Shown here piece by piece: positions 10,484 to 20,181 of a stretch of DNA of 64,000 nucleotides (position 1 is its first letter; every line of letters starts with the position of its first letter). Under the pieces are notes generated by a model that did not search any database, was not told the origin of the DNA, and saw nothing but the letters and a program-made list of their open reading frames with translations. Location of the stretch: NCBI RefSeq assembly GCF_001042475.2, contig NZ_LECW02000001.1:186001-250000 (forward strand), given 5' to 3'. The position numbers and the translations under genes were made by a program. This stretch comes from Bacillus glycinifermentans (GTDB taxonomy: Bacteria; Bacillota; Bacilli; Bacillales; Bacillaceae).

Positions 10484-10513
10484 CCCTTTAAGAAATGTCT
10501 TAAAGGGTTTTTT
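10484..10513 (+). terminator. Terminator of ycgL
   Basis: CCCTTTAAGA and TCTTAAAGGG form a perfect stem with a 4-base loop (AATG) followed by six Ts. Confidence 0.9.
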
Positions 10514-10546
10514 CTTTGTTTCTCGAGGGAAATGGTTCAGTAAAAG

Positions 10547-10560
10547 AGAAAACGTTTTCA
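10547..10560. promoter_or_regulatory. cre-like CcpA site upstream of putB
   Basis: AGAAAACGTTTTCA fits the catabolite-response element consensus TGWAARCGYTWNCW except for the first base and contains the palindrome GAAAACGTTTTC. It lies about 200 bases upstream of putB, where carbon-catabolite control of a proline-degradation operon would be expected. Confidence 0.5.
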
Positions 10561-10763
10561 ATTTTTTTCTAATTCTATTGTCGTATAGCTTTATCATTTG
10601 TAGGTTAAAAGTTTCGCTTATGATGCAGGCAGATGTCAAACATTGTGGAAAAAACACAAAAATCGTCAGCTTTTTTGTTTTTTCGAAATATTGTGAATCG
10701 GCTATCAGCTCTTATAAAATTAAGAATATAAAGACATATTTCATGAGATGGCGGGGTGTGATA

Positions 10764-11681
10764 ATGGAAGTGATCACAAGAGACTTTTTTTTATTCTTAT
10801 CGAAAAGCAGCATCCTGAATCGTCTGGCGAGAAATTGGGGAAGTTCCATCGCAACCGGAAAAATTATCGGAGGAAAGGATTTCGAATCTTCGATACCGAT
10901 TATCAGAGGGCTGAATGAGCAGGGGCTGACGGTTACCGTCGATCATTTAGGCGAGTTTGTGGACAGCAAAGAAGTGGCGAGGGAGCGTACACAGGAATGC
11001 ATTCGGGCTATTCAAACGATCGCCCAGGAAAAGCTTGAGTCGCATGTATCCTTAAAGATGACTTCGCTGGGGCTTGACATCGACCTTGATCTTGTCAGGG
11101 AAAACATGACCAGCATTCTGGATACCGCGGAACAGCACCAGGTGATGGTGACGATCGATATGGAAGACGAAGTCCGCTGTCAAAAGACGCTCGATCTGTT
11201 TAAGGAGTTCAGACAGAGGTACGAATATGTCAGTACCGTGTTACAGGCTTATTTGTACCGGACGGAACGCGATCTGGAGGAGCTCAACCAGTACAATCCG
11301 TTTTTCCGTCTTGTAAAAGGCGCCTACAAGGAATCGCCTGAGGTGGCATATCCGGATAAGAAGGATGTTGATGAAAATTACAAAAAGCTCATTAAAAAGC
11401 AGCTGCTTAACGGCCATTATACAGCCATCGCAACTCATGACGACAAGATGATCCAATTCACCAAAGACATTGTGAATGAGCACAACATCGGAAAGGACCG
11501 CTTCGAGTTTCAAATGCTGTACGGCATGCGCAATAAAACCCAGCTTGAACTGGTGAAAGAAGGCTACAACATGCGCGTGTACCTTCCGTATGGAGATGAC
11601 TGGTACGGCTACTTCATGAGGCGGCTTGCCGAGCGGCCTGCCAACATCGCCTTCGCATTTAAGGGAATGACCAAGAAATAA
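10764..11681 (+). CDS. putB: Proline dehydrogenase
   Basis: A 305-residue FAD-dependent proline dehydrogenase that oxidises proline to pyrroline-5-carboxylate, the first step of proline use. The monofunctional TIM-barrel form is seen, with conserved RLVKGAYKESPEVAYP and FQMLYGM, and RRLAERPANI near the C-terminus. The frame is open from 10578, but ATG 10764 (MEVITRDFF) behind GGGGTG is preferred and gives the usual length. First gene of putBCP; putC starts 24 bases downstream. Confidence 0.93.
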   Translation: MEVITRDFFLFLSKSSILNRLARNWGSSIATGKIIGGKDFESSIPIIRGLNEQGLTVTVDHLGEFVDSKEVARERTQECIRAIQTIAQEKLESHVSLKMTSLGLDIDLDLVRENMTSILDTAEQHQVMVTIDMEDEVRCQKTLDLFKEFRQRYEYVSTVLQAYLYRTERDLEELNQYNPFFRLVKGAYKESPEVAYPDKKDVDENYKKLIKKQLLNGHYTAIATHDDKMIQFTKDIVNEHNIGKDRFEFQMLYGMRNKTQLELVKEGYNMRVYLPYGDDWYGYFMRRLAERPANIAFAFKGMTKK

Positions 11682-11705
11682 AACGATAAAAAGGGGAGAA
11701 TGAGA

Positions 11706-13253
11706 ATGACAACACCTTACAAACACGAACCATTTACAGATTTCGGGAAAGAAGAAAACCGGGCGGCGTTTCAACAAGCATTGGATAAGGTAAATGAATG
11801 GATGGGTCAATCATACCCTCTTGTTATCGATGGGGAACGAATCGAAACTGAAGACAAAATCGTTTCGGTCAACCCGGCCAAGAAAGACGAAGTCGTCGGT
11901 ACGGTGTCAAAAGCGACTCAGGATCATGCAGAGAAAGCCATTCAAGCGGCGGCAAAAGCGTTTGAAACGTGGAGATACACCGATCCTGCGGAAAGAGCGG
12001 CTGTGCTATTCCGTGCGGCAGCAAAGGTGCGCCGCAATAAGCATGAATTTTCGGCGCTTTTGGTCAAAGAAGCCGGCAAACCGTGGAATGAGGCTGATGC
12101 GGATACGGCTGAAGCGATCGATTTTATGGAATACTACGCGCGGCAAATGCTTGAGCTTGCAAAAGGAAAGCCTGTCAACAGCCGCGAAGGCGAACGAAAT
12201 CAATACGTGTATACGCCGACCGGCGTAACGGTCGTCATCCCGCCTTGGAACTTCCTGTTTGCGATCATGGCGGGAACAACGGTGGCGCCGATCGTTACGG
12301 GAAATACGGTAGTGCTGAAGCCGGCAAGTGCGGCGCCTGTCATTGCCGCGAGGTTCGTCGAAGTGCTTGAAGAAGCGGGTCTTCCGAAAGGGGTCGTGAA
12401 CTATGTTCCGGGAAGCGGCGCTGAGGTCGGAGACTACCTCGTTGATCATCCGACAACAAGCCTGATCACATTTACCGGCTCAAGGGAAGTCGGAACGCGC
12501 ATTTATGAACGTGCGGCAAAGGTTCATCCGGGACAGACCCATCTCAAACGGGTGATCGCGGAAATGGGCGGAAAAGACACGGTTGTCGTTGATGAGGACT
12601 GCGACATCGAATTGGCGGCGCAATCGATTTTCACATCCGCTTTCGGCTTTGCCGGCCAAAAATGTTCAGCCGGTTCGCGTGCCGTCGTTCACGAAAAAGT
12701 GTATGACGAGGTGCTTAAGCGCGTCATCGAAATCACGGAGTCGAAAAAAGTGGGCGCGCCGGACAGTGCCGATGTTTACATGGGACCTGTCATCGATCAG
12801 GCGTCATATAACAAAATCATGGAATATATCGAGATTGGAAAACAAGAAGGCCGCCTTGTCAGCGGAGGAAACGGCGATGATTCAAAAGGGTATTTCATCG
12901 ATCCGACTATCTTCGCCGATTTGGACCCGAAAGCCCGCTTAATGCAGGAAGAAATCTTCGGCCCGGTCGTTGCCTTTTCGAAAGTAAGCAGCTTTGACGA
13001 GGCTCTTGAAGTTGCCAATAATACGGAATACGGACTGACCGGAGCTGTCATCACAAACAAGCGCGATCATATCAACAGGGCAAAACAGGAGTTCCATGTA
13101 GGGAACCTGTACTTTAACCGGAATTGTACAGGCGCGATCGTCGGCTACCATCCGTTTGGCGGATTTAAAATGTCAGGAACCGATTCAAAGGCAGGCGGAC
13201 CGGATTATCTGGCGCTTCACATGCAGGCGAAAACGATCAGCGAAATGTTTTAA
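11706..13253 (+). CDS. putC: 1-pyrroline-5-carboxylate dehydrogenase
   Basis: A 515-residue NAD-dependent aldehyde dehydrogenase converting pyrroline-5-carboxylate (glutamate semialdehyde) to glutamate. The catalytic glutamate is E286 in IAEMGGKD and the nucleophile is C320 in GQKCSAGSR; the NAD-binding FTGSREVG precedes them. Two in-frame ATGs exist (11700 and 11706); AAGGGGAG ends at 11698, leaving one base before the first but seven before the second, so 11706 is chosen. It works with PutB to turn proline into glutamate. Confidence 0.95.
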   Translation: MTTPYKHEPFTDFGKEENRAAFQQALDKVNEWMGQSYPLVIDGERIETEDKIVSVNPAKKDEVVGTVSKATQDHAEKAIQAAAKAFETWRYTDPAERAAVLFRAAAKVRRNKHEFSALLVKEAGKPWNEADADTAEAIDFMEYYARQMLELAKGKPVNSREGERNQYVYTPTGVTVVIPPWNFLFAIMAGTTVAPIVTGNTVVLKPASAAPVIAARFVEVLEEAGLPKGVVNYVPGSGAEVGDYLVDHPTTSLITFTGSREVGTRIYERAAKVHPGQTHLKRVIAEMGGKDTVVVDEDCDIELAAQSIFTSAFGFAGQKCSAGSRAVVHEKVYDEVLKRVIEITESKKVGAPDSADVYMGPVIDQASYNKIMEYIEIGKQEGRLVSGGNGDDSKGYFIDPTIFADLDPKARLMQEEIFGPVVAFSKVSSFDEALEVANNTEYGLTGAVITNKRDHINRAKQEFHVGNLYFNRNCTGAIVGYHPFGGFKMSGTDSKAGGPDYLALHMQAKTISEMF

Positions 13254-13275
13254 TCGGCAATCAATCGGGGGGAGA

Positions 13276-13301
13276 GAAGGCAGTCTTTAAAGGCTGCCTT
13301 C
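13276..13301. repeat. Inverted repeat between putC and putP
   Basis: GAAGGCAG and CTGCCTTC flank a 10-base loop. On the plus strand it is followed by As rather than Ts, so it may be an mRNA-processing or stabilising hairpin rather than a terminator. Confidence 0.5.
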
Positions 13302-13373
13302 AAAAAAGAAAAGAGAAGTCGAAAAATTTAGAAAAAACGGCATCCTGGGGGGATTCTTATCCAAAACGTACAA

Positions 13374-14816
13374 TTGATCATTTCAATCGCGATTTATATG
13401 ATCGGCATGCTTCTGATCGGATATTATGCGTATAAACGGACATCAAATCTGACGGATTACATGCTTGGCGGACGCACGCTCGGCCCTGCGGTTACGGCAC
13501 TCAGCGCGGGTGCGTCCGATATGAGCGGGTGGCTGATGATGGGCCTGCCGGGTGCGATGTTCGCCACCGGCTTAAGCGGTGCGTGGATCGTCATCGGTCT
13601 TGTGCTCGGTGCATGGGCAAACTGGCTTTATGTCGCACCTCGGTTAAGGAGCTATACGGAAGCCGCCGGCAATTCGATTACGATTCCGTCATTTTTGGAA
13701 AACCGTTTTGCAGACAAAACGAAAATTCTCCGCATCTTTTCCAGCATCGTCATTATTACGTTTTTCACGTTTTATGTATCATCAGGAATGGTGTCCGGCG
13801 GTGTTTTATTTAACAGCATTTTGCATCTGGATTACCATACCGGTTTATGGATCATTTCGGCCGTTGTCGTATGCTACACGCTGTTCGGCGGATTTTTGGC
13901 CGTAAGCTGGACGGACTTCGTACAAGGAATCATCATGTTTGCAGCATTGATTCTCGTTCCGATCGTGACGCTCATACAAGCCGGCGGACCTGCCGAAGCC
14001 TTTACGGAAATCCGCTCGATTGATCCCGATCTTCTCAACGTATTTAAAGGGACGAGCGTTCTGGGTATTATTTCTATGTTCGCATGGGGGCTCGGCTATT
14101 TTGGCCAGCCGCATATCATCGTGCGTTTTATGGCAATTTCCTCAGTAAAAGAAATCAAAAAAGCGCGCCGGATCGGCATGGGCTGGATGATATTTTCAAC
14201 TGCCGGCGCATTGCTGACGGGGCTGATCGGCCTTGCATATTACTCCAAAAAAGGCCTTCACCTCGACGATCCGGAAACGATATTCATTCAATTGGGCAAT
14301 ATTCTGTTCCATCCGATCATTACCGGCTTTTTAATTTCGGCCATTTTAGCCGCGATTATGAGCACGATTTCTTCACAGCTTCTTGTTACTTCAAGCTCTT
14401 TAACCGAAGATTTGTATAAAACGATTTTCAAACGTTCCGCCTCTGATAAAGAACTGGTCTTCTTCGGCCGTCTGTCCGTTCTGGTCGTTTCGATTATCGC
14501 CCTGTGGCTCGGCTGGTCAAAAGACAATTCAATTTTGGGATTAGTCAGCTACGCTTGGGCGGGGTTCGGCTCTTCATTCGGCCCGGTCGTTATTTTAAGC
14601 TTATATTGGAAGCGGATGACGAAATGGGGTGCGCTTGCCGGTATCATTGCCGGAGCCGTCACCGTCGTGATTTGGGCAGCAGCAGGGCTTTCCGGTGTTC
14701 TATACGAAATGATACCGGGGTTCGCGGTAAGCCTGTTATCCGTGTATGTAGTCAGCATCGTGACGTCAAAGCCGGATCAGCACGTTGCCGATCAATTCGA
14801 AAATATCAATATGTGA
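13374..14816 (+). CDS. putP: Sodium/proline symporter
   Basis: A sodium:solute symporter of the PutP type that imports proline for the catabolic pathway, 480 residues from the assigned TTG, with about 12-13 helices. The family region DYMLGGRTLGPAVTALSAGASDMSGW is visible near the N-terminus (written here only to mark it as an LGGR...SAGASDMSGW block). The start is uncertain: TTG 13374 is 21 bases beyond the best ribosome site (TGGGGGGA, 13346-13353), and the codons at proper spacing are non-standard (ATC 13359). Third gene of putBCP. Confidence 0.9.
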   Translation: MIISIAIYMIGMLLIGYYAYKRTSNLTDYMLGGRTLGPAVTALSAGASDMSGWLMMGLPGAMFATGLSGAWIVIGLVLGAWANWLYVAPRLRSYTEAAGNSITIPSFLENRFADKTKILRIFSSIVIITFFTFYVSSGMVSGGVLFNSILHLDYHTGLWIISAVVVCYTLFGGFLAVSWTDFVQGIIMFAALILVPIVTLIQAGGPAEAFTEIRSIDPDLLNVFKGTSVLGIISMFAWGLGYFGQPHIIVRFMAISSVKEIKKARRIGMGWMIFSTAGALLTGLIGLAYYSKKGLHLDDPETIFIQLGNILFHPIITGFLISAILAAIMSTISSQLLVTSSSLTEDLYKTIFKRSASDKELVFFGRLSVLVVSIIALWLGWSKDNSILGLVSYAWAGFGSSFGPVVILSLYWKRMTKWGALAGIIAGAVTVVIWAAAGLSGVLYEMIPGFAVSLLSVYVVSIVTSKPDQHVADQFENINM

Positions 14817-14932
14817 TTCTGGATCCTAGCCTCTGTCCTTTGGGCAGGGGCTGCTTGAATGTCAAAAAGTATATCTATACAAGAATGCAAAGGAGAAGTA
14901 TGATTAAGTTAAAAACGGGTAGGAGAAAGGAT

Positions 14933-16177
14933 ATGGAAGAGCTATTAGAACAAGTTGTTTCTCTTTCAGACATCAACCAGATCATTGATTTTATCAGCGA
15001 TGAGCTGAAAAAACCGGTCATACTGGAAAGCGCGGATTTTTTCCTATTAGCTTATAATTCGTATTACATTAACCACTTTGACGCAGCGAATCAACAAACG
15101 ATTTTCTCCAAAAAATGTCCGCTTTCGATTTTTGAGAAATTTGTCGAAGAAGGAATCATAGATCAATTGAAAACCATTCCGACTCCTTTTCGGGTGAAGC
15201 AGATTGAAGAGATCGGCCTGAACCAGCGGGTGGTCGTCAGCGCCAAACATAAAAACGAAATCATGGGCTACATTTGGATTCAGGAGATCGAAAACGAGCT
15301 GTCTGATGAAGAACTCGACTTTCTATATCAAGCTTCCTTTCATGTCGGAAAGATCATTTACAGACAGAAACGGCTGAAGCAGGAAAAAGAGGAGCAGGCG
15401 GAAGAGCTGTACAGGCAGGCGCTCCACGAACAGTTTCAAACGGAAAAAGAGCTTAAGGCTGCGGCTGACAAAGCGAATGTTGCACTGCCCTCCGCGTTTA
15501 CCGTAATGGTGCTTCAAATCATTGACGGGGAGAACGAGCTGCTCGACGATTTGAAAGAAACGATCAGATCCTATCTGAATCTGAAAGACAACATCAGCCA
15601 TGTGGTGGAGGATCATTCCAACATCGCGATTATCGTCGGCAGCGTGTCGCGCAAACGTTCCGCCCTTGCCGCATCATCAGAGCTGATCAACCGGCTTTTA
15701 ACCCATTTGCGCTCACAAACGCTGCCGCCTATATTCATCGGAGTCGGCAACGAATACAGCAGTTCGCTCTTTCTCGGCAAGAGCTACAGGGAAGCTCTGC
15801 AAGTCACAAAAGCTGCGGAAATCACCGGAAGCCAGGAGCATATTCCCTATGAATATCAAAAACTCGGACTTTTCAGATACCTTGACCAAATCGCCGCAAA
15901 AAACGACCAGCTCCACTATTCAAATCCCGATCTGCTCCTTTTGAAGGAAAAAGATAAAGAGAGCCAAACCGAATTTTTAAGGACGCTCGAAATCTATCTT
16001 GTGAACAATTGCAAAGTCAAACAATCCGCAGAACAGCTGTTTATCCACCAGAATACGCTAAACTACCGCATTAAGCAAATATTGGACATGACCTCGATCG
16101 ATCTGAACGATTTTCATACGAGATGCCAATTGTTCATCGATCTGATGCTGATGAAAAAAGCCGGATATAAATCTTAA
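14933..16177 (+). CDS. putR: PucR/CdaR-family activator of the put operon
   Basis: A 414-residue transcription regulator. The C-terminal PucR-type helix-turn-helix is readable in the last 60 residues (KQSAEQLFIHQNTLNYRIKQ), and a coiled, charged segment around 140-170 links it to an N-terminal sensing part. The family includes B. subtilis PutR, the proline-responsive activator of putBCP, and the position directly after putP supports that role. Two starts are possible, ATG 14900 and ATG 14933; AGGAG at 14921-14925 is seven bases before the second, so that is chosen. The same frame continues upstream inside putP but is not coding there. Confidence 0.88.
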   Translation: MEELLEQVVSLSDINQIIDFISDELKKPVILESADFFLLAYNSYYINHFDAANQQTIFSKKCPLSIFEKFVEEGIIDQLKTIPTPFRVKQIEEIGLNQRVVVSAKHKNEIMGYIWIQEIENELSDEELDFLYQASFHVGKIIYRQKRLKQEKEEQAEELYRQALHEQFQTEKELKAAADKANVALPSAFTVMVLQIIDGENELLDDLKETIRSYLNLKDNISHVVEDHSNIAIIVGSVSRKRSALAASSELINRLLTHLRSQTLPPIFIGVGNEYSSSLFLGKSYREALQVTKAAEITGSQEHIPYEYQKLGLFRYLDQIAAKNDQLHYSNPDLLLLKEKDKESQTEFLRTLEIYLVNNCKVKQSAEQLFIHQNTLNYRIKQILDMTSIDLNDFHTRCQLFIDLMLMKKAGYKS

Positions 16178-16196
16178 GCAACCCCGGCAGCGACAG

Positions 16197-16230
16197 AAAG
16201 AGCCGGTACATGCTGCACCGGCTTTCTTTA
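16197..16230 (+). terminator. Terminator between putR and ycgQ
   Basis: AAAGAGCCGGT pairs with ACCGGCTTTCTTT around a 9-base loop. The A/T-rich flanks could let it act for both convergent genes. Confidence 0.75.
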
Positions 16231-17073
16231 GTATGTTCTGTATACGTAAGGATCTTTCGGCTTTTTGATGTTGGACCAGCTTTTCACCTTTAAAACGGGA
16301 ATGACGGATTTAAATGGCTGATAGTATTCGGATGACAACGTTCCTTTCACATGAATCCATTGGTCATTTTTTGCCTTTATATCATCAGGGAATTCCACCA
16401 GCATGCCGTAGACGCCCGAATCGGCAATACAGTGGATGATTCCGAAGCGGAGAACGAAAAGCTGCCGCTTGTTGATCGATTCGCCTTTAAACGCAAAACC
16501 GTTGAAATCAATCGTTTTGCCGAGAAATTCCCCCGGGTAATTATAGATCGTCTCCATGCCTTTTAGAAAATCATGATCCGTAAACGATATCTGTTTTTTC
16601 CCTTTATAATCCTTGAGGGCTTTTTCCATCAGTTCGTCATAGTCTTCCTGTCCGTAGTAAATGCTCGTATCAGGGCGCAAATACTGGGTTTGGGCGTAAT
16701 GATCAGGCGTATCGATCGCCTTAAATGAAAAGCCCTTCGACTTCACGATTGTTGAGTCAAGCGTCGCCACCGGCAGGAAAAGCCCGGTGAATAAAGGAAA
16801 CAGGAATACGAGATAAATAAACATTCTTTTAAAGAACGGTTTATGTTTTTCGTGATCATGATCATGTCCGCACCCGCAGTCATGACCGCAATCGGACCCA
16901 TCCTGCCCCTTTATATACTGATAGAATTGAACAGCGGTCAAAACGGCAAGCAGAAACATCCCGATATACGACAAATACGCGTATTTCATATTAATATATT
17001 TCGTTAAATTGCCTGAGGCGTGAAGCTGAAAAAAGAAAAACGTAAAAAACATTAAAATGAATGTACGAAACAT
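16228..17073 (-). CDS. ycgQ: YcgQ membrane protein (TIGR03943/DUF1980 family)
   Basis: A 281-residue protein with two N-terminal helices, a histidine- and aspartate-rich loop near 75-95 (GSDCGHDCGCGHDHDHEKHK) and a third helix, followed by a soluble C-terminal domain. Genes of this family are usually paired with a YcgR-type permease, as here. The His/Cys-rich loop suggests metal contact, but I know of no proven activity. It starts four bases after the ycgR stop, so the two form one operon. Confidence 0.78.
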   Translation of the reverse strand: MFRTFILMFFTFFFFQLHASGNLTKYINMKYAYLSYIGMFLLAVLTAVQFYQYIKGQDGSDCGHDCGCGHDHDHEKHKPFFKRMFIYLVFLFPLFTGLFLPVATLDSTIVKSKGFSFKAIDTPDHYAQTQYLRPDTSIYYGQEDYDELMEKALKDYKGKKQISFTDHDFLKGMETIYNYPGEFLGKTIDFNGFAFKGESINKRQLFVLRFGIIHCIADSGVYGMLVEFPDDIKAKNDQWIHVKGTLSSEYYQPFKSVIPVLKVKSWSNIKKPKDPYVYRTY

Positions 17074-17077
17074 GATC

Positions 17078-17956
17078 TCACCCCTTCACCAAAAGTGATC
17101 CGGCCAGAACGATAACGGCGATATAGGCGGTCAGCACAAATACAAACCGCTTTTTAAAAGTGCCGAGCATCATCAGCAGGTTCTTGATATCGACCATCGC
17201 TCCAAATACGAGAAAGGCGATGAGCGAGCTGAGAGAAAACGTGCTGCTGAAGGATGACGCAATAAAGGCATCAACCTGTGAGCAAAGTGACAAAACAAAG
17301 GACAAGCCCATCATCACAAGCGATGAAGATACATCATTGTGTCCGATTGCAAGAAGTGTCGATGTTTTTACATACGTCTGCATCGCAGCCGCCACAAAAG
17401 CCCCGATGATCAAATATTTTCCGACTGAAAAAAACTCATCAACCGCATGGCCGAGCATACCGCCCAGCTTTTTCAGAAATGTCTTTCCGGAATGGCCGTG
17501 ATGATGGTGTGAATCGCCTTCAAGAAGCTGATTACCTTTAAATTGATAAGAAATGATAACCCCGGTAATAAGGGCGGCAGCGAACGCCAGCCCGCCGCGG
17601 TAAAGGACGACGTCCCACTTGTTTCCGAAAGCGATAAACGTCGAAAACAATACAATCGGATTGATGATCGGAGCCGTCAGCATAAAGGCTGAAGCCGCAT
17701 GAAGCGGCACGCCCTTTAAAAGCAGGCGCCGGGCGATCGGAACAATGCCGCATTCACAAGCCGGAAACAGCATGCCGGCGAATATGCCGAACAGCACGGC
17801 CAGAAAGCGGTTTTTCGGTATGACCCTTGCGATCATTTCTTCCGTGACAAACATTTGAATCAGACCAGAGATAAAAACGCCGATCAATACGAACGGAATT
17901 GCTTCTATTAATATACTGATAAAGATTGAATTGAGCTGCAGAAACTGTGAAGCCAT
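17078..17956 (-). CDS. ycgR: YcgR permease (UPF0718/DUF318 family)
   Basis: A 292-residue integral membrane protein with about eight helices. It carries the family repeat ACECGIVPIARRL, the downstream APIINPIVLFSTFIAFG, and the second-half motif LCSQVDAFIASSF. A cytoplasmic or external loop holds HHHHGHSGK. Relatives include ArsP-like exporters; with YcgQ it probably moves a metal or small ligand, but the substrate cannot be read. ATG 17956 is preceded by GGAGG. First gene of ycgRQ. Confidence 0.78.
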   Translation of the reverse strand: MASQFLQLNSIFISILIEAIPFVLIGVFISGLIQMFVTEEMIARVIPKNRFLAVLFGIFAGMLFPACECGIVPIARRLLLKGVPLHAASAFMLTAPIINPIVLFSTFIAFGNKWDVVLYRGGLAFAAALITGVIISYQFKGNQLLEGDSHHHHGHSGKTFLKKLGGMLGHAVDEFFSVGKYLIIGAFVAAAMQTYVKTSTLLAIGHNDVSSSLVMMGLSFVLSLCSQVDAFIASSFSSTFSLSSLIAFLVFGAMVDIKNLLMMLGTFKKRFVFVLTAYIAVIVLAGSLLVKG

Positions 17957-18069
17957 AAAAAACCTCCGAGGGCTGCATTTTTTATTTCAAAATAGGATTA
18001 TATCATAACGTAATGGAGGGGGGGGATATGAGTATATTTGGCGGGCTGGCTTCTCATGAGGCAAGCTGA

Positions 18070-18096
18070 ATGCGGACAGGCTTGGTCTGTCCGCAT
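18070..18096. repeat. Perfect 10-bp hairpin upstream of ycgR
   Basis: ATGCGGACAG (18070-18079) and CTGTCCGCAT (18087-18096) flank a 7-base loop; neither side has a T run. The interval 17957-18712 otherwise holds only short open frames with no recognisable family, for example one ending NAIGLGLATVCTIQWQRG at about 18630. I see no intact gene in it. Confidence 0.4.
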
Positions 18097-18650
18097 GAAA
18101 GGCATCAGGATGGGCGTTTGGCCGTAACGATCTCACCCAATGCCGCATAGTCGTTTCCGCAAGGCCGGGCGGTGGGGCCAATGCTTCTATCCGGATATAT
18201 CCGTGTTCAGGATCGTATACGTCATCGCAAAATAAATGCAGACGACCCTTCCGATCAACAGATCATTGGCGGTTTCGCCATGGTCATTTTCGAATGTGAG
18301 ATGACGCTCCAACCTGCATTTTAAGCGGATCCGCGCTACCCGGATGGCGGGAACAGCCACACGATGTGTAGACCGGTCAAACCGGGCCTGCTTTCATGTG
18401 CAGGCAGAGAAGCGGCGGTCTGATTTCGTGTCTCAAACCATATCCTCATCGACGATATGAACGGCAAATTCACTCGATTTCACGGCATCCCTGTTTTAAG
18501 TCTGACGGATGCTGACTGCGTTAAAAAAGCTGAACGGTGCGGCATTCACCGCTCCATTGACAGTCGAGACCGTTGTCACGAATGCAATCGGCCTTGGCCT
18601 GGCAACGGTTTGTACGATTCAATGGCAGAGAGGTTGAACGTAAACATATC

Positions 18651-18680
18651 ATGAATGAAAGATGAATGTTGTGATAGAAT
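18651..18680 (+). promoter_or_regulatory. Possible cah promoter
   Basis: TGATAGAAT at 18672-18680 reads as an extended -10 (TG, one base, TAGAAT). No clear -35 is seen. Confidence 0.3.
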
Positions 18681-18712
18681 ATTCGTACAATTAATGAGAG
18701 GGGACGAGAGTC

Positions 18713-19669
18713 ATGCAGCAACCTTATGATTTACCATTGGATCAGTTATATCAATATAAACCAGAAAAAACCGCTTTGGACGATTTTCAAGAGTTCTGGG
18801 AGGAATCGCTGGGGGAGCTTGCAAAAGAAAAAGCCGAGCCGCAGCTTGAAAGGTACGATTACCCGGCAGACGGCGTGAATGTGTACTGGCTGACATACCG
18901 GAGCATAGGCGGGGCGCATATTAAAGGATGGTATGCGGTGCCCGACCGCAAAGGCCCGCATCCTGCAATCGTCAAGTATCACGGCTATAACGCGAGCTAT
19001 GACGGGGACATTCATGACATCGTCAACTGGGCGCTGCATGGCTATGCAACATTCGGGATGCTTGTCCGCGGACAGAACGGCAGCGAGGATACGAGCGGCT
19101 CCCCTCACGGACACGTGCCGGGCTGGATGACAAAAGGCATCCTCGACCCGAAAACGTATTATTACAGATATGTGTATCTGGATGCCGTAAGGGCGCTCGA
19201 GGTCGTCAAAGGGTTTGCCGAAGTCGATGAAAAACGGATCGGCGTCATCGGCGCGAGTCAAGGCGGCGGACTGGCGATCGCGGCTTCCGCATTGTCTGAT
19301 ATTCCGGCAGCAGCCGTTTCTGAATATCCGTATTTAAGCAATTTCCAAAGGGCGATCGATACAGCGATAGACCAGCCGTATCTTGAAATCAACTCCTTTT
19401 TCAAAAGGAACGGCAGCCCGGACATTGAGAGGAAAGCGATGAACACCTTGTCATATTTCGATATTATAAATCTCGCCGAATCGGTGAAGGCGCCCGTTCT
19501 CATGTCAATCGGCTTAGTGGACACCATCACGCCGCCATCGACCGTTTTTGCGGCATACAATCATCTAAACACTGAAAAAGAGCTGAAAGTGTACCGCTAT
19601 TTTGGCCATGAATTCATTCCGGCGTTCCAAACTGAAAAACTGGCGTTTTTGAGAAAGCATTTAAAATGA
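18713..19669 (+). CDS. cah: Cephalosporin-C deacetylase / acetyl xylan esterase (CE7)
   Basis: A 318-residue alpha/beta-hydrolase of carbohydrate esterase family 7, which removes acetyl groups from short acetylated xylo-oligosaccharides and from cephalosporin C. The catalytic triad is readable: S182 in GASQGGG, D270 in GLVDTITPP and H299 in YFGHEF. The family's RGQ motif is present as RGQNGSED near 119. There is no signal peptide, so it acts in the cytoplasm. ATG 18713 follows GAGAGGGGACGAG. It closely matches B. subtilis Cah as remembered and ends at its own terminator. Confidence 0.95.
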   Translation: MQQPYDLPLDQLYQYKPEKTALDDFQEFWEESLGELAKEKAEPQLERYDYPADGVNVYWLTYRSIGGAHIKGWYAVPDRKGPHPAIVKYHGYNASYDGDIHDIVNWALHGYATFGMLVRGQNGSEDTSGSPHGHVPGWMTKGILDPKTYYYRYVYLDAVRALEVVKGFAEVDEKRIGVIGASQGGGLAIAASALSDIPAAAVSEYPYLSNFQRAIDTAIDQPYLEINSFFKRNGSPDIERKAMNTLSYFDIINLAESVKAPVLMSIGLVDTITPPSTVFAAYNHLNTEKELKVYRYFGHEFIPAFQTEKLAFLRKHLK

Positions 19670-19675
19670 AAATGT

Positions 19676-19712
19676 AGGCACCCGGCTGAAGATTTGCCGG
19701 GTGCTATTTTAT
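19676..19712 (+). terminator. Terminator of cah
   Basis: GCACCCGGC (19678-19686) pairs with GCCGGGTGC (19696-19704), followed by TATTTTAT. Confidence 0.85.
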
Positions 19713-19764
19713 ATCTTGATCAAAGAATATATCGTATGGTAAGATATAAAAGGGTGATGATTTG

Positions 19765-20181
19765 ATGAACGAAGTAATTGAAGCAATCAATCAAGACTGG
19801 ACAGATATTTATTACCATTTGCACTATAAGCATCAAGACGGGTTGTCACACCAGGCCGTCCGTTTGCTGCAGCATCTCGAAAAAAACCGGTACGCCACAA
19901 TCGGCGATTTGGCAAGCCTTTTGGGGGTATCCCACAATACCGCATCAGAGCATGCGAAGCGGCTCATTCAGAAAAAGCTCGTTGAAAAAAAGAGGGACGC
20001 CAAGGATGAACGAAAGGTTTATGTCATATTAACGGCTGAAGGCGAAGCTGCCGTAAAACGGCATACCCGGCTTGATCCGGACAAGCTGAAAAAGGTACTC
20101 GAACATTTACACGAGAATGAAGCCGAAATGGTAAAAACGGCGTTTTCCATATTAAGCCGGGGGGCAAAATCGTGTTTTTAA
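19765..20181 (+). CDS. MarR-family transcriptional regulator
   Basis: A 138-residue winged-helix regulator. The helix-turn-helix ATIGDLASLLGVSHNTASEH is near 44-63, followed by the wing with the MarR-type acidic/basic turn KKRDAKDERKVYV. ATG 19765 follows AGGGTGATG; a TTG directly before it is less likely. The downstream membrane-protein gene overlaps it by 10 bases, so the pair is co-transcribed and the regulator probably controls it and itself. The ligand is unknown. Confidence 0.8.
   Translation: MNEVIEAINQDWTDIYYHLHYKHQDGLSHQAVRLLQHLEKNRYATIGDLASLLGVSHNTASEHAKRLIQKKLVEKKRDAKDERKVYVILTAEGEAAVKRHTRLDPDKLKKVLEHLHENEAEMVKTAFSILSRGAKSCF

Noticed and set aside
10578..10763. Upstream extension of putB
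   Set aside because: The added residues have no similarity to proline dehydrogenases and the start at 10764 has the ribosome site.
14828..14852. Hairpin AGCCTCTG/CAGGGGCT after putP as a terminator
   Set aside because: One wobble pair and no T run follow it, so termination before putR is not supported.
14504..14932. Long N-terminal extension of putR reading through the end of putP
   Set aside because: It lies out of frame inside putP and is low-quality sequence; the regulator has a good ribosome site and start at 14933.
18180..18385. Open minus-strand frame upstream of cah ending TYTILNTDISG
   Set aside because: About 68 codons without a start codon or ribosome site and no recognised family; such a frame is possible by chance.
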